A stretch of 64,000 nucleotides of DNA, from positions 372,001-436,000 of the forward strand of contig NZ_PRDL01000001.1 of the NCBI RefSeq assembly GCF_015182315.1, given 5' to 3'. The translations under genes were made by a program, and so were the position numbers. This DNA comes from Cellvibrio polysaccharolyticus (GTDB taxonomy: Bacteria > Pseudomonadota > Gammaproteobacteria > Pseudomonadales > Cellvibrionaceae). Below the pieces are notes generated by a model. That model worked only from the letters and a program-made list of their open reading frames with translations. It did no database searches and was not told the DNA's origin. Position 1 is the first letter of the stretch. The number at the start of each line of letters is the position of its first letter. Positions 50,099 to 59,068 of this stretch are shown in pieces.

Positions 50099-50412
50099 CG
50101 ACGGCAGATATAACTGATGCAATTAAATTGCTGGACGGGCGCTGGAAGTTGCTTATCCTGTTCCATTTGTTCGATGGCAAAGTGCAACGCTATTCGGATT
50201 TTTGAAAAGCGCATCCCCGAAATTTCGCAAAAGATGCTGGCGCAGCAGTTACGACAACTGAGGCTGACGGTATTGTTACCCGCAAAGTCTATCCCGAAGT
50301 ACCGCCTAAAGTGGAATACCGGCTGACGGCGTGGGGACAGGCACTTTGCCCGGCATTGGATATGCTTCTGAATTGGGCCGAGCAGAAAAGCAATTCTTAT
50401 GATCAGGCTTAG
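50099..50412 (+). pseudogene. HxlR-family transcriptional regulator, frameshifted
   Basis: Three frames in turn give an HxlR winged helix. First DAIKLLDGRWKLLILFHLFDG up to YSDF and a stop near 50205. Next, in a second frame, IPEISQKMLAQQLRQL. Then, in a third, EADGIVTRKVYPEVPPKVEY, RLTAWGQALCPALDMLLNWAE. Each part is in the expected order and spacing, so at least two indels have destroyed one gene. The reductase gene just downstream is of a kind often controlled by HxlR proteins. Confidence 0.82.
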
Positions 50413-50555
50413 AAATTTCATAAAAGCACTGTTTACGAGATTCGAGTAGAGAGTTTTTAGAACCTGCTGGTGAAAAATGTAATATATCCGGGCAAGTTGA
50501 TTAATGAGCTCGTGACGAGGAATATACTGGAGAAAATTCTGCGGAATAAAACACT

Positions 50556-51107
50556 ATGGCTCGAATTATTTACTCGCTTAACGCTACCCTTGGTGGAACC
50601 TGTTTTCATGAAGATGTTATTGCAGACGAAGAGCACCATCGTTATGCCATAGATCTTTTGCATTCAGCAGAGGCTTTGCTATTGGGCAGAAACACTTATG
50701 ATTTGTTTGTCGAGTTCTGGCCATCAGCAGTGCATCGAAACGATCTACCTTGTTATATAGTTGAATTGGCAACCCTTCTTTCCGAGATACCGAAAATAGT
50801 TGTTTCAAATAGAGAGCTTGATCCTTCCTGGAAAAATACGAAAAGAATTCCCGGTATGGAGCTGACGGTTTTGCGTTCCGCACTGCGAGCGTTCTCTGGT
50901 AACGTGGTGTTGTTCGGTAGTCCGGGCTTGGCGAAGTCGCTGGCGGCAGAAAAATTGATCAATGAAGTACATATTTTATTGCAGCCACTATTTTCAGAAC
51001 GTGGCCCGCAGACTCCCTTTCTTTGGCACGAATACCGGATGCGTAACCTATCTGCCAGTCGTTTTACATCAGGCGTCATATGTTTGTGCTACCAGTTAGC
51101 GCCCTGA
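50556..51107 (+). CDS. Dihydrofolate reductase-family protein (RibD C-terminal type)
   Basis: A 183-residue protein. ARIIYSLNATLGG opens the fold, LLLGRNTYDLFVEFWP is the conserved NADPH-site segment, IPKIVVSNRELDPSW follows, and GNVVLFGSPGLAKSLAAEKLINEVHILLQP is the glycine-rich C-terminal block. This group reduces small substrates with NADPH; the substrate is unknown. The HxlR pseudogene upstream suggests that its regulation has been lost. Confidence 0.83.
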   Translation: MARIIYSLNATLGGTCFHEDVIADEEHHRYAIDLLHSAEALLLGRNTYDLFVEFWPSAVHRNDLPCYIVELATLLSEIPKIVVSNRELDPSWKNTKRIPGMELTVLRSALRAFSGNVVLFGSPGLAKSLAAEKLINEVHILLQPLFSERGPQTPFLWHEYRMRNLSASRFTSGVICLCYQLAP

Positions 51108-51123
51108 TTTTTTGGAGATTAAT

Positions 51124-51987
51124 ATGGGCAGCCATAATATTATTTTCTTTATAAAAACAGGACTCTTAATTTTTTTATTGACCTCCTGTCAGCAAATATC
51201 GCCTGTCGGTGAAGCCAGTGTTGGCGAGCATATTCCGCTGCACCACCTTCCAGCCTTAAATGGTGATTATTTCAAATTTGATTCCAGTGAAGTTGGTCGG
51301 CCTTTTCATATTTACATCCGGTTCCCCGTCGGATATTCCGAACAGAATAAGTCTTACCCGGTCGTTTACCTACTGGACGGTGACTCCCTCTTTCCCATTC
51401 TTGCGGCGAATCATCTATTTCTAACTTACGATGAGGGCTTGGCCGAAGCGATTGTGGTTGGCATTTCTTATGGTTCATTTGACGCTTCGATTAATAAACG
51501 CGGTTTCGACTTTACTGCGCCTGCGCCGGATGCCAAACCGGGGCAGGGTGGTGCTCCCGCTTTTCACAAATTTCTTGAGTTGGAATTGATCCCTGAAATT
51601 GAAACACGTTATCGGGCTGATCCAGCCAAACGAATTCTCTTTGGTCAGAGTCGGGGTGGTTTTATGGTGCTGTATTCGGCCTTTACGAATCCGGATTTTT
51701 TTTGGGGCAGAATAGCAAGTAACCCGACCTTTGACCCCGGACGCGATTTGCTCTTTTCATCAACACCGTCTGCTTCACGAAGCGATTTGGCGTTGGTTGT
51801 TACCAGTGGAACACGCGATTATCCGCCCCTCAGGGAGGCAGCGCTGGAGTGGTACGAGGCATGGGGTGAGGCTGATGAGATGCCGTGGGCACTCAATTTC
51901 GTTACTATTAATAACGGAACTCATGCGGCAAACAGTACTGACAGTTATCGGGCAGGCATGTTATGGCTTTTTTCTCGCGATAAATGA
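51124..51987 (+). CDS. Lipoprotein alpha/beta-hydrolase (esterase D / siderophore-esterase type)
   Basis: A 287-residue protein. The signal ends at the lipobox LLTSC near residue 21, so it is lipidated. The mature enzyme has YPVVYLLDGDSLFP, AIVVGISYG, the nucleophile elbow FGQSRGGF with Ser near residue 181, and a C-terminal His in NNGTHAAN. This is the esterase D-like family (IroE, Fes-like, S-formylglutathione hydrolase relatives). GGAG precedes ATG at 51124; a TTG at 51112 is rejected. Confidence 0.85.
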   Translation: MGSHNIIFFIKTGLLIFLLTSCQQISPVGEASVGEHIPLHHLPALNGDYFKFDSSEVGRPFHIYIRFPVGYSEQNKSYPVVYLLDGDSLFPILAANHLFLTYDEGLAEAIVVGISYGSFDASINKRGFDFTAPAPDAKPGQGGAPAFHKFLELELIPEIETRYRADPAKRILFGQSRGGFMVLYSAFTNPDFFWGRIASNPTFDPGRDLLFSSTPSASRSDLALVVTSGTRDYPPLREAALEWYEAWGEADEMPWALNFVTINNGTHAANSTDSYRAGMLWLFSRDK

Positions 51988-52101
51988 ATAGCGACTCCGA
52001 CCCATTTTTTGCATTTTCGGCACTCGGACTAAAAAATATTCTGATTATAGAGCGGCCGACTTTAAAATATTGAGTTCCCAACTTATTCCTCAGAGGTGTT
52101 T

Positions 52102-52317
52102 ATGGCAGATAACGAAAAAATTAAAGGACCTGCATCCTATTTCCCGTCGATTGAGAAAACTTACGGCAAGCCTATTGCACACTGGCTTACTATTATTGAT
52201 AAGTTGCACGATAAGAAACATATGGAACAGGTTGCCTATCTTAAAACTGAACATAAAGTCGGGCACGGCCATGCCAATGCTCTGGTTGCCTACCATCGCT
52301 CCCAGGCCGGCACCTGA
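52102..52317 (+). CDS. DUF4287 domain protein
   Basis: A 71-residue protein matching DUF4287: KGPASYFPSIEKTYGKPIAHW, then KHMEQVAYLKTEHKVGHGHANALVAYH. It is a small helical cytoplasmic protein of unknown function, often fused to or near DUF5655. CAGAGG precedes ATG at 52102, so this start is preferred over GTG at 52096. Confidence 0.85.
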   Translation: MADNEKIKGPASYFPSIEKTYGKPIAHWLTIIDKLHDKKHMEQVAYLKTEHKVGHGHANALVAYHRSQAGT

Positions 52318-52405
52318 ATATCTGCCTTTGCCTTGTCAAGCCTCCCATCGTGCCAGTCCCTCCTGGTGGTATACATGGTGTCCTTTAATAGAAGAGTAAA
52401 AGCTC

Positions 52406-52765
52406 ATGACAATTGTTGCTGACATCGTTGTGTTATTGGTCGCACTACTGCACGCCTGGATTCTGGTGCTGGAAATGTTTCTTTGGGATAAACCCGCCGG
52501 GTTGCGCGCTTTTGGTCAATCGCAGGAACAAGCTCGTGCCACCAAAGTGATGGCGGCCAATCAAGGCCTTTACAATGGATTTCTTTCGGCGGGGCTTTTC
52601 TGGGGATTACTTCAAGGTGCTGAAGGTTACGATTTCAAAGTTTTCTTCCTGCTTTGTGTGGTGGTTGCCGGGGTCTACGGAGCGATTACGGCGAATCGTA
52701 AAATTCTGTTTATTCAAGCACTGCCTGGCTTTGTCGGGTTGTTGCTGGTTCTCGCATTACAATAA
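52406..52765 (+). CDS. DUF1304 family membrane protein
   Basis: A 119-residue protein with four membrane helices. LLVALLHAWILVLEMFLWDK, VMAANQGLYNGFLSAGLFWG and CVVVAGVYGAIT are the family's hallmarks. DUF1304 proteins are widespread and uncharacterised. It lies 88 bp after DUF4287 on the same strand and may be co-transcribed. Confidence 0.88.
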   Translation: MTIVADIVVLLVALLHAWILVLEMFLWDKPAGLRAFGQSQEQARATKVMAANQGLYNGFLSAGLFWGLLQGAEGYDFKVFFLLCVVVAGVYGAITANRKILFIQALPGFVGLLLVLALQ

Positions 52766-52861
52766 TTGGCCAACCGGTTCGGTTGTGACTTTCCAATTTA
52801 CGCCGCAGCTATGGTTAAATTGTATAAGCCATCCACTATTCAAAAAAAGTGATACCAATCT

Positions 52862-53542
52862 ATGTCCATTGATTACCACTGGCTTTATGACACAGTGCGC
52901 GAGCGCTTTGCCTCTGATGAGTCTATGGAAAATTTCCTGCCGAAAGCCCTTACTGCCAAAGAGTTAAAGCAAAAAGGCGATGATCGTTATCTCTCTGCCA
53001 TGAGTCAGCGGGTTTTTCGGGCCGGCATGCAACATTCGGTAGTTGATGCCCGGTGGCCCGCTTTTGAGGAAGTCTTCTGGGGTTTTGTACCCGAAAAAAT
53101 GATCTGGTTAACACCTGAACACATTGAAAACCATATGCGCAATGACCGCATTATTCGCCATCGCACCAAACTGTTGACTATTCCGCGCAATGCACAATTT
53201 ATTCTGGATATCCGCCAGGAGTATGGTTGCAGTTTTGGTGAGTTTATCGCTAACTGGCCCGTCTCCGATATCGTCGGGTTGTGGCGCTTGCTGGCAAAGC
53301 GCGGCTCACGTCTGGGTGGTCGCTCGGCTCCCGGTTTTTTACGCCTGGTTGGCAAGGACACTTTCCTGTTAACCACGGATGTGGTGGCTCGCCTTATCGC
53401 AGCAAGTATTATCGATAACGCGCCTACCAGCCAGCGAGATATACAAACTGTGCAAAATACTTTCAATACTCTGCAACAGGCGTCTGGCCGCCCCCTCTGC
53501 CAACTCTCGGCAATGCTGTCTTTAAGTATTAATCCGCGATAA
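52862..53542 (+). CDS. DNA-3-methyladenine glycosylase I-like protein
   Basis: A 226-residue protein of the Tag type. MSQRVFRAGMQHSVVDARWP matches the substrate-binding YxxxFR.G core, FEEVFWGFVPEKMIWLTPE follows, and NDRIIRHRTKLLTIPRNAQF plus WRLLAKRGSRLGGRSAPGFLRLVGKDTFLLTTDV form the helix-hairpin-helix DNA-binding part. It excises alkylated adenine. The zinc-binding residues of classical Tag are not clearly present, so it belongs to the divergent branch. Confidence 0.82.
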   Translation: MSIDYHWLYDTVRERFASDESMENFLPKALTAKELKQKGDDRYLSAMSQRVFRAGMQHSVVDARWPAFEEVFWGFVPEKMIWLTPEHIENHMRNDRIIRHRTKLLTIPRNAQFILDIRQEYGCSFGEFIANWPVSDIVGLWRLLAKRGSRLGGRSAPGFLRLVGKDTFLLTTDVVARLIAASIIDNAPTSQRDIQTVQNTFNTLQQASGRPLCQLSAMLSLSINPR

Positions 53543-53652
53543 GGCAAAATTTAGGTGTTGTCAGAGATTGGCTTTGATGACAATCTCCATGGTATCCGCG
53601 TTTCAGGTTTCTATCTGGCGCCTCTGGAACTTAACAACAAAGGAAATGATAT

Positions 53653-53868
53653 ATGCTGGAAAATAAAGTAGGGACGGTTTTTGATTCTGTGGGCGTCGAG
53701 CTGGCATCTCCCAGACAACGTTTGCACCTGATATTGCTCGGTGTTCAGGATGTGCAAAAGTCAGCGAGCTTTTACGAGTCGCTTGGCTGGTCCCGCTCGC
53801 CTACTGGCCACCAGGGATTCGAGAAATTTGACCCGGATCACCGTTTGATCGTGGACGAAATGAATTAA
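53653..53868 (+). pseudogene. N-terminal fragment of a VOC/glyoxalase protein
   Basis: The 71-residue frame has RLHLILLGVQDVQKSASFYESLGW, the first strand and helix of a VOC domain, then YTGHQGFEKFD-like residues and stops at VDEMN. A VOC protein normally continues for another 60-80 residues, so this is truncated. No matching C-terminal half is seen downstream. The next gene starts 32 bp later. Confidence 0.72.
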
Positions 53869-54027
53869 AAATAACAATGGCATGTTGATGAGGTGCTGTA
53901 TGCGAATAATTTTAATGAGACATGGAAAGCCTTCTCTACTGCCTCAAAAACCTATGTCATCATTAGATTTTAAAGGTTGAATCGCTCCGGGTTTGTCGGA
54001 GGCTAACTTTCTTGAGAGAATTAACCT

Positions 54028-54351
54028 ATGAAAAAGAGACCCGGATATTCACCTGAAACGCGTGAACGAGCTGTAAGGCTTGTGCTCACCACCGAACAAG
54101 ATCACAGCTCGCGCTGGGCGGCGATCACTTCTGTTGCCGGCAAGATTGGCTGTACACCTGAAACACTCCGTGCATGGATAAACCGAATCGAATCCAATAG
54201 CGCCGCTCCCGACACTGCAAACGTTACCGAATCCGAGCGAGTTAAAGCCTTGGAGCGCGAGAACCGTGAACTCAAACGTGCGAATGAAATCCTGCGTTTA
54301 GCCTCGGCTTTTTTTGCCCAGGCGGAGCTCGACCGCAAACCGAAACTCTAA
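54028..54351 (+). CDS. IS3-family OrfA
   Basis: A 107-residue protein. RPGYSPETRERAVRLVL and AGKIGCTPETLRAWIN form the helix-turn-helix; a leucine-zipper-like helix ERVKALERENRELKRANEIL follows and the end FFAQAELDRKPKL is typical of IS3/IS51-like OrfA. OrfB lies in the -1 frame and would be expressed by programmed frameshifting near the end of orfA. Confidence 0.92.
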   Translation: MKKRPGYSPETRERAVRLVLTTEQDHSSRWAAITSVAGKIGCTPETLRAWINRIESNSAAPDTANVTESERVKALERENRELKRANEILRLASAFFAQAELDRKPKL

Positions 54352-54446
54352 TCCACTTTGTTGATGCCCATAAAAGTGTTTTTGGTGTCGAGCCGATTTG
54401 TCAGCAGTTACAGATTGCACCATCAACGTATTATCGGCACAAGCAA

Positions 54447-55244
54447 TTGGAGAAAACACCCGAGTTGCGGGCGCGGCGAATTCAGCAGGATGAGCGTTTA
54501 GTCGTTGAAATACAGCGTGTTTGGACTGAGAGTAATCGCAATTATGGTGCGCGAAAAATCTGGAAACAACTGCGTAGAGAGGGGTTTGATGTGGCTCGTT
54601 GTACCGTTGAGCGGCTCATGCGTCAATTGGGTATTGAAGGTGTGCGTCGTGGCAAAAAGTGTAAAACAACGATCCCCGATCACAAGGCACATTGCCCGCA
54701 AGATCTGGTTAACCGTCACTTTAAAGCGGACAAGCCAAATCAACTTTGGGTTGCCGACATTACTTACGTCGCCACCTGGTCAGGCTTTGTCTATGTCGCC
54801 TTTGTAATCGATGTATTTTCACGTCGCATTGTTGGTTGGCGAGCGATGACGACAATGCAGGCGGATTTAATTCTGGATGCATTGGAGCAGGCATTGTGGG
54901 CAAGAGGAAAACCGCGTGGCGTGATTCATCACAGTGACAGGGGCAGCCAATATTTATCCATCAGCTACACCGAACGCCTTGCTGAGGCAGGATTTAATGC
55001 GTCGGTTGGGAGCGTGGGCGATTCTTACGATAACGCCTTAGCTGAAACGATTAATGGACTCTACAAAACCGAGGTTATCCATAAGAGCGCACCGTGGAAA
55101 AATCTTGATGCTGTGGAGATGGCGACACTTGTATGGGTTGAATGGTTTAATAACCGTCGGCTTCACAGTGCGTTGGGTTATGTGCCGCCAAAGGAGTTCG
55201 AGGAATTTTTTTATCAACAAACCGAGTTGGCTCATGTAGCATGA
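54447..55244 (+). CDS. IS3-family OrfB transposase (DDE)
   Basis: Shown from its first ATG (265 residues), but the coding frame continues upstream to about 54345 (LIHFVDAHKSVFGVEPICQQ), so the true product is an OrfAB fusion made by -1 frameshifting. The DDE core has Asp in WVADITYV, Asp in IHHSDRGSQYLS and Glu in YDNALAETINGLYKTE. The end is RRLHSALGYVPPKEFEEF. It is intact. Confidence 0.93.
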   Translation: MEKTPELRARRIQQDERLVVEIQRVWTESNRNYGARKIWKQLRREGFDVARCTVERLMRQLGIEGVRRGKKCKTTIPDHKAHCPQDLVNRHFKADKPNQLWVADITYVATWSGFVYVAFVIDVFSRRIVGWRAMTTMQADLILDALEQALWARGKPRGVIHHSDRGSQYLSISYTERLAEAGFNASVGSVGDSYDNALAETINGLYKTEVIHKSAPWKNLDAVEMATLVWVEWFNNRRLHSALGYVPPKEFEEFFYQQTELAHVA

Positions 55245-55869
55245 CTCAAATTAAACCGCCTCCGAAAAAGTCGGGGCGATTCAGGTTGGATAGATTCTTA
55301 CAATGCTGCTGATCTTTGTCCAACCTCAGCGCCCACCATGCCGTCAGTTGACGTCGCCAGGGTTTGCAATTCTATAGTTTGCAGTGATTTGAAACGTTCC
55401 ATAGATTCAGCGAGCTTGCTGGGTATTGATAAAATTTCCTTTATCGATCATAAACTCCGCGAGATGGAGATGCCGTGGGGAAGCATTGTTGGTCTTAAAA
55501 TGCTCCCCGAGTGGTGGTCTGTAGTATTTCGTATACTTTGGTTTTCAGGCTATTCGAAAAATAGTGAATCGTTTAAAGAGGCAAAGTCAAGAGCAGAGCG
55601 AGCTGCCTTATTACTGGAATCCATTGCAGAAGAAAAAGGGAGTGTTTTGTTCATCGGTCATGGCATGTTAAACCGTTATATTGCCAAGTCATTGATCCGG
55701 AATGGATGGAAGGTTGTGAGGAAGGGCGGCCCGAATTACTGGGAATTTGGTATTTTTGAGCGGTAATAAATCAGAGATAGTGCCGGATAATCAGTGAATA
55801 TATTTATAATTTTCAACTGTCATGAGAAAAATTTCAAATAGTGGCGGTGAGGTTTGTACCCAAGGGCCG

Positions 55870-55908
55870 ATGTTTGTGCGACATGGCCAGACGAGAAGCC
55901 ATAGTTAA
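55870..55908 (+). other. Very short frame with a histidine-phosphatase-like start (possible relic)
   Basis: ATG at 55870 opens MFVRHGQTRSHS and stops. The FVRHGQT word is the typical N-terminus of histidine phosphatases (RHG motif). It lies 104 bp after the interrupted phosphatase gene and may be a relic of another member, or chance. The surrounding 245-bp gap (55767-56011) shows no other feature. Confidence 0.25.
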
Positions 55909-56011
55909 TGTGTGTAGAACGGAAGGAACAAGTTTGGATTTGTACCAATAGCTCGGTATAAATTTTATCCGTGCGTCACAAGATGCCAATAATTGCAGAG
56001 TTGCCAATGTT

Positions 56012-56473
56012 ATGAAATTAAAAATTATATTTTACATCTGCCTGATATTTTCGATTTTTCCTACGTATGCAGAAACTCCCTCCCTTTGTGAGAATAATGA
56101 AACCACGGTTTGGTCATGCCATGCCGATGATAAAACCTATTCGGTTTGTGCATCTTCAGTTCTTACAGAGACCAAAGGTTATTTACAGTATCGGTCAGAT
56201 TTTTATTCTGCCGACGCTGTATTTACTTATCCTTCGCAATTACTTCATCCCAAAGGCTATTTTGCATTCAATCTCATGTCGAAAGAGGCTTCTTTATCAT
56301 TTAAATCCGAGAGCGATGCTTATCTTATTACTGAGGACATCAATGGTGCAGCTACCCTTCGCGTCACTCAACAGGGGCAGGATGCGCTTACTATTTTCTG
56401 CGATGAGTCAACGGATACATTGACGCTCACCAGCACCATTGAATTGCTTAAGACCGCGGGTCTCCTGCAGTGA
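56012..56473 (+). CDS. Small secreted protein of unknown function
   Basis: A 153-residue protein with a clear signal peptide (KLKIIFYICLIFSIFPTYA, cleavage before ETP). The mature protein has four Cys (LCENNE, WSCHADD, SVCASS, IFCDES), so one or two disulphides are likely, and is rich in Ser/Thr and beta-strand patterns. The family is not recognised. It is probably periplasmic. Confidence 0.7.
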   Translation: MKLKIIFYICLIFSIFPTYAETPSLCENNETTVWSCHADDKTYSVCASSVLTETKGYLQYRSDFYSADAVFTYPSQLLHPKGYFAFNLMSKEASLSFKSESDAYLITEDINGAATLRVTQQGQDALTIFCDESTDTLTLTSTIELLKTAGLLQ

Positions 56474-56521
56474 AATAGGCTGTGGTATGTTTAAATCAAG
56501 GGGCTTTTGAGGGGAATTGTT

Positions 56522-56776
56522 GTGAAAGCTATTGCTTTGCTGGTTGTTGTGGGGGCCTGGCTGGTGCTTTTTTATGCACCCCCGGGCTGGTTTGCCAGTC
56601 TTCTGCATCGAATTTTTGCAAGCCTTGGTATCGCTATGATTCTGCTGGGCGCTTTTTCCTATTGGTGGGATGGCAATATACGGCCGGAACAACAGAACGC
56701 CTCACTGCTTATTTGCGGTATTTTAACACTGGGTGCCTGGGTATGTTCACGGTTTCGCTCTCCTTCAGGAAAGTAG
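56522..56776 (+). CDS. Small membrane protein
   Basis: An 84-residue protein with three hydrophobic helices (AIALLVVVGAWLVLFYAP; IFASLGIAMILLGAFSYWW; ASLLICGILTLGAWVC). GTG at 56522 has GAGGGG eight bases upstream and is preferred over TTG at 56507. The family is not recognised. It is close to the secreted protein gene upstream and to elaA downstream, so the three may form a transcription unit. Confidence 0.6.
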   Translation: MKAIALLVVVGAWLVLFYAPPGWFASLLHRIFASLGIAMILLGAFSYWWDGNIRPEQQNASLLICGILTLGAWVCSRFRSPSGK

Positions 56777-56820
56777 CAGCGAAGCATAAATTAATTGGGT
56801 TAACGAAGGCAGGCGATAGT

Positions 56821-57273
56821 ATGGATCTGCAATTCAAGTGGGCCCGCTTTGAATCTCTCACGGCTTTGGAACTCTATGAAATTATTCGGTTGCGGGAGTC
56901 GGTATTCGTGGTGGAGCAGGCATGTCCTTATCAGGAGGTTGATGGTATGGATATTTCTTCATGGCATCTTTCGGTTTTTATGGATGGCGAGTTGGCAGCC
57001 TATGCGAGAGTGGTTGAACCGGGTGTCAAATATCAGCAACCATCAATCGGCCGGGTAATGACGGTTAAACAATTCAGAAGTCTGAAAATTGGCCGCGCTC
57101 TGATGGCGGAGGCAGTCAGATTTACCGAGGCGCAGTTTCCGAGGGATAGCATCAAAATTGGCGCTCAGGTTTATTTGAAGGAGTTCTATGGCTCTTTCGG
57201 CTTCGAAGCGGTCAGCGATCCTTATGATGAAGATGGCATACTCCATATTGATATGATCAGATCGTCACTGTGA
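56821..57273 (+). CDS. elaA: ElaA-type GNAT acetyltransferase
   Basis: A 150-residue protein of the ElaA family. LQFKWARFESLTALELYEII, RLRESVFVVEQACPYQEVDGMD is the family signature at the N-terminus, SIGRVMTVKQFRSLKIGRALMAEAV is the acetyl-CoA site, and AQVYLKEFYGSFGFEAVSDPYDEDGI the C-terminal block. Its substrate is unknown. The ATG at 56821 starts exactly at the family N-terminus; a longer frame starting at 56482 is not used. Confidence 0.92.
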   Translation: MDLQFKWARFESLTALELYEIIRLRESVFVVEQACPYQEVDGMDISSWHLSVFMDGELAAYARVVEPGVKYQQPSIGRVMTVKQFRSLKIGRALMAEAVRFTEAQFPRDSIKIGAQVYLKEFYGSFGFEAVSDPYDEDGILHIDMIRSSL

Positions 57274-57283
57274 AGGAGTGTTT

Positions 57284-57721
57284 ATGAGTAACCCCGGTAG
57301 TCACTATGATATCGCGGTGGAGCATACTTTTACTGCTTCACCTGATAAGGTTTTTGACGCGTGGTTGAACCCGCAACGGGTAGAAAAGTGGTTTGGCCCC
57401 GGTCTGGGAGAGATGCAGCCGGTTAGTATTGATGCCAACGTTGGCGGGTCATTCCGTATTGTACAAATCCGGAATGGACACGCTATCGGGCATTCGGGAA
57501 AGTATCTTGTGATAGATCGTCCTGAACATCTTGCCTTTACATGGGGCACGGATGACGATGAAGGAGATGACGAAGTTCATATCCATCTTGTTCCGGTGGG
57601 GCGTGGATCATTGTTGCGACTTGTGCATACCATTGACTCGCAGTGGAAAGATTATGCAGATAAGATCCACCAGTCGTGGTTGGCAATGATGAAGAAAATG
57701 GACTCGCTTCTTGCTTCATAA
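57284..57721 (+). CDS. SRPBCC family protein, AHSA1-type
   Basis: A 145-residue protein. HTFTASPDKVFDAWLNPQRVEKWFGP is the classic start of AHSA1-like START domains, GGSFRIVQIRNGHAIGHSGKYLVID continues the sheet, and DKIHQSWLAMMKKMDSLL is the closing helix. It is unrelated to cassette 1 beyond the fold. AAGGAG precedes ATG at 57284. Often such genes accompany ArsR regulators; none is present here. Confidence 0.88.
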   Translation: MSNPGSHYDIAVEHTFTASPDKVFDAWLNPQRVEKWFGPGLGEMQPVSIDANVGGSFRIVQIRNGHAIGHSGKYLVIDRPEHLAFTWGTDDDEGDDEVHIHLVPVGRGSLLRLVHTIDSQWKDYADKIHQSWLAMMKKMDSLLAS

Positions 57722-57885
57722 TGAAAGAGTGAATTGTCAGCGCTGATATCCATCAGGGGTGTCGAACGAATTGGCAAATTGAAAAACCGTGCCGTTTCTG
57801 TGCCCGGCTGACATCACCGCCTTGCACGGTTATTGGAGAACCGAAACCTCCTCATAAACACTGGCAGAGAACAGCAGGTTACTTT

Positions 57886-58320
57886 GTGATTAGAAAATTC
57901 AAGTTGGACGATATGGACGCGGTGCTGGAAATCTGGCTATCGGCATCCATCAAAGCGCATGATTTTGTAAACCCTTCATTTTGGGAGTCGCAATTGGATG
58001 ATATGCGGACTATCTATCTGCCATCATCTATCGTTTATGTGCATGAAAGTAATGCCCGTGTAGCGGGTTTTTATGCGTTGGCCGGTGAACATTTGGCGGC
58101 GATTTTTGTAAGGCCTGAACAACAAGGGCAGGGCTTTGGAAAGGCCATGATGGCTCATGCCAAAACTTTGAGCAAAAATCTCACCTTATCGGTTTATAAA
58201 GATAACCAACCGAGTGTTAATTTTTATCTTTTGCAAGGGTTTACTATTGCTAGTGAGCAGCTGTGTGAGCATACCGGGCAGGTGGAATATACTATGCATC
58301 GGGTAGCCGATAAGTTCTGA
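57886..58320 (+). CDS. GNAT acetyltransferase, YjaB/YiaC-like
   Basis: A 144-residue protein. IRKFKLDDMDAVLEIWLSASIKAHDFV and VHESNARVAGFYALAGEHLAAIFVRPEQQGQGFGKAMMAHAK with the acetyl-CoA loop QQGQGFGK, then LTLSVYKDNQPSVNFYLLQGF are typical of the YjaB/YiaC group. The start is GTG with AGCAGG upstream. A lysine or small-molecule acetyltransferase is likely. Confidence 0.88.
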   Translation: MIRKFKLDDMDAVLEIWLSASIKAHDFVNPSFWESQLDDMRTIYLPSSIVYVHESNARVAGFYALAGEHLAAIFVRPEQQGQGFGKAMMAHAKTLSKNLTLSVYKDNQPSVNFYLLQGFTIASEQLCEHTGQVEYTMHRVADKF

Positions 58321-58437
58321 CACGGCAAACGGATAATAAATTTTTCGTGTCTGTCGAAACTCTGTATCTGGCATCGACTATATAGTAGAGAGCACTGTGT
58401 GTTGTCTTTTTCAGTCATTTACAGAGAGATTATTGCC

Positions 58438-58857
58438 ATGTCCAAAATGATTTTTATCAACCTGCCGGTGGTTAATCTGAACACCGCTATTGCCTTCTAC
58501 ACCGCGCTGGGTTTTGAAAACAATCCGCAATTTACTGACGAAACCGCCGCCTGTATGGTGTGGAGCGAAGCTATCCACGTCATGTTGTTAACCCACGACA
58601 AATGGCACACCTTTACTGCGCGCCCCGTTCCACCGGTAACGTCGAGCGAAGTTATGCTGGCGTTGGCACTCGACAGCCGTGAAGCGGTAGATGCCTTGAT
58701 CAGAGCGGCATCTGAAAATGGTGGCACAGCTGATATCAACCCGGTTCAGGATCATGGCTTCATGTATGGTCGCAGCCTGCTTGATCCTGACGGGCATATT
58801 TGGGAAGCTTTCTGGATGGATATGGCCGCAGCGTCGGGCGTCGAAGCTGGTGCCTGA
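58438..58857 (+). CDS. VOC family protein (lactoylglutathione lyase-like)
   Basis: A 139-residue protein. MIFINLPVVNLNTAIAFYTALGFENNPQFTDE and DHGFMYGRSLLDPDGHIWEAFWMDM are the two halves of a VOC domain of the type often annotated as glyoxalase/bleomycin-resistance-like. Metal ligands are partly present (Glu in HIWEAFW). ATG at 58438 is preferred over 58399. GC content rises here, so the core genome resumes about this point. Confidence 0.88.
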   Translation: MSKMIFINLPVVNLNTAIAFYTALGFENNPQFTDETAACMVWSEAIHVMLLTHDKWHTFTARPVPPVTSSEVMLALALDSREAVDALIRAASENGGTADINPVQDHGFMYGRSLLDPDGHIWEAFWMDMAAASGVEAGA

Positions 58858-59068
58858 TCGCCGGGCCTTCCTCCACAATGCTATAGCAAATCCTTTTTCA
58901 TTTGTTGGATACAAGCGGTGGCGTGACGCGCCGCTTTCCAGTATCCGTGTTGCTGTTTTGTTGTTGCTGATGCGATACCCAAAAAATTTCATTGAAACCG
59001 AATGGCACTTGTTGCATCCTGCTTTTGCCGAATACCCCAATTGACATAATTACTATAAGAGGTGAGTT

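Larger units (their letters stand above)
53978..55283 (+). mobile_element. IS3-family element in the histidine phosphatase gene
   Basis: The ends read TGAATCGC(T/C)CCG inward and are inverted repeats of about 26 nt with a few mismatches. GGT is duplicated at 53975-53977 and 55284-55286. The 1306-bp length and the orfA/orfB layout are those of IS3. It is of a different subgroup from the two elements in attC15, judging by the ends and OrfA. Confidence 0.95.
53900..55766 (+). pseudogene. Histidine phosphatase-family gene interrupted by an IS3-family element
   Basis: The 5' part (ATG at 53900, GAGGTG ahead) encodes MRIILMRHGKP with the catalytic RHG motif and runs to SSLDFKG. The 3' part resumes right after the IS with WIDSYNAADLCPTSAPTMPS, then VCSDLKRSIDSASLLG and, near the end, VLFIGHGMLNRYIA with the second catalytic His. 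Deleting 53978-55283 and one GGT copy restores a single frame of about 186 codons ending at 55766. The gene was intact before the insertion and is now inactive. Confidence 0.93.

Noticed and set aside
52070..52399. A 109-residue frame overlapping the DUF4287 gene
   Set aside because: The DUF4287 frame has a family match and a ribosome-binding site; the longer overlapping frame has neither.
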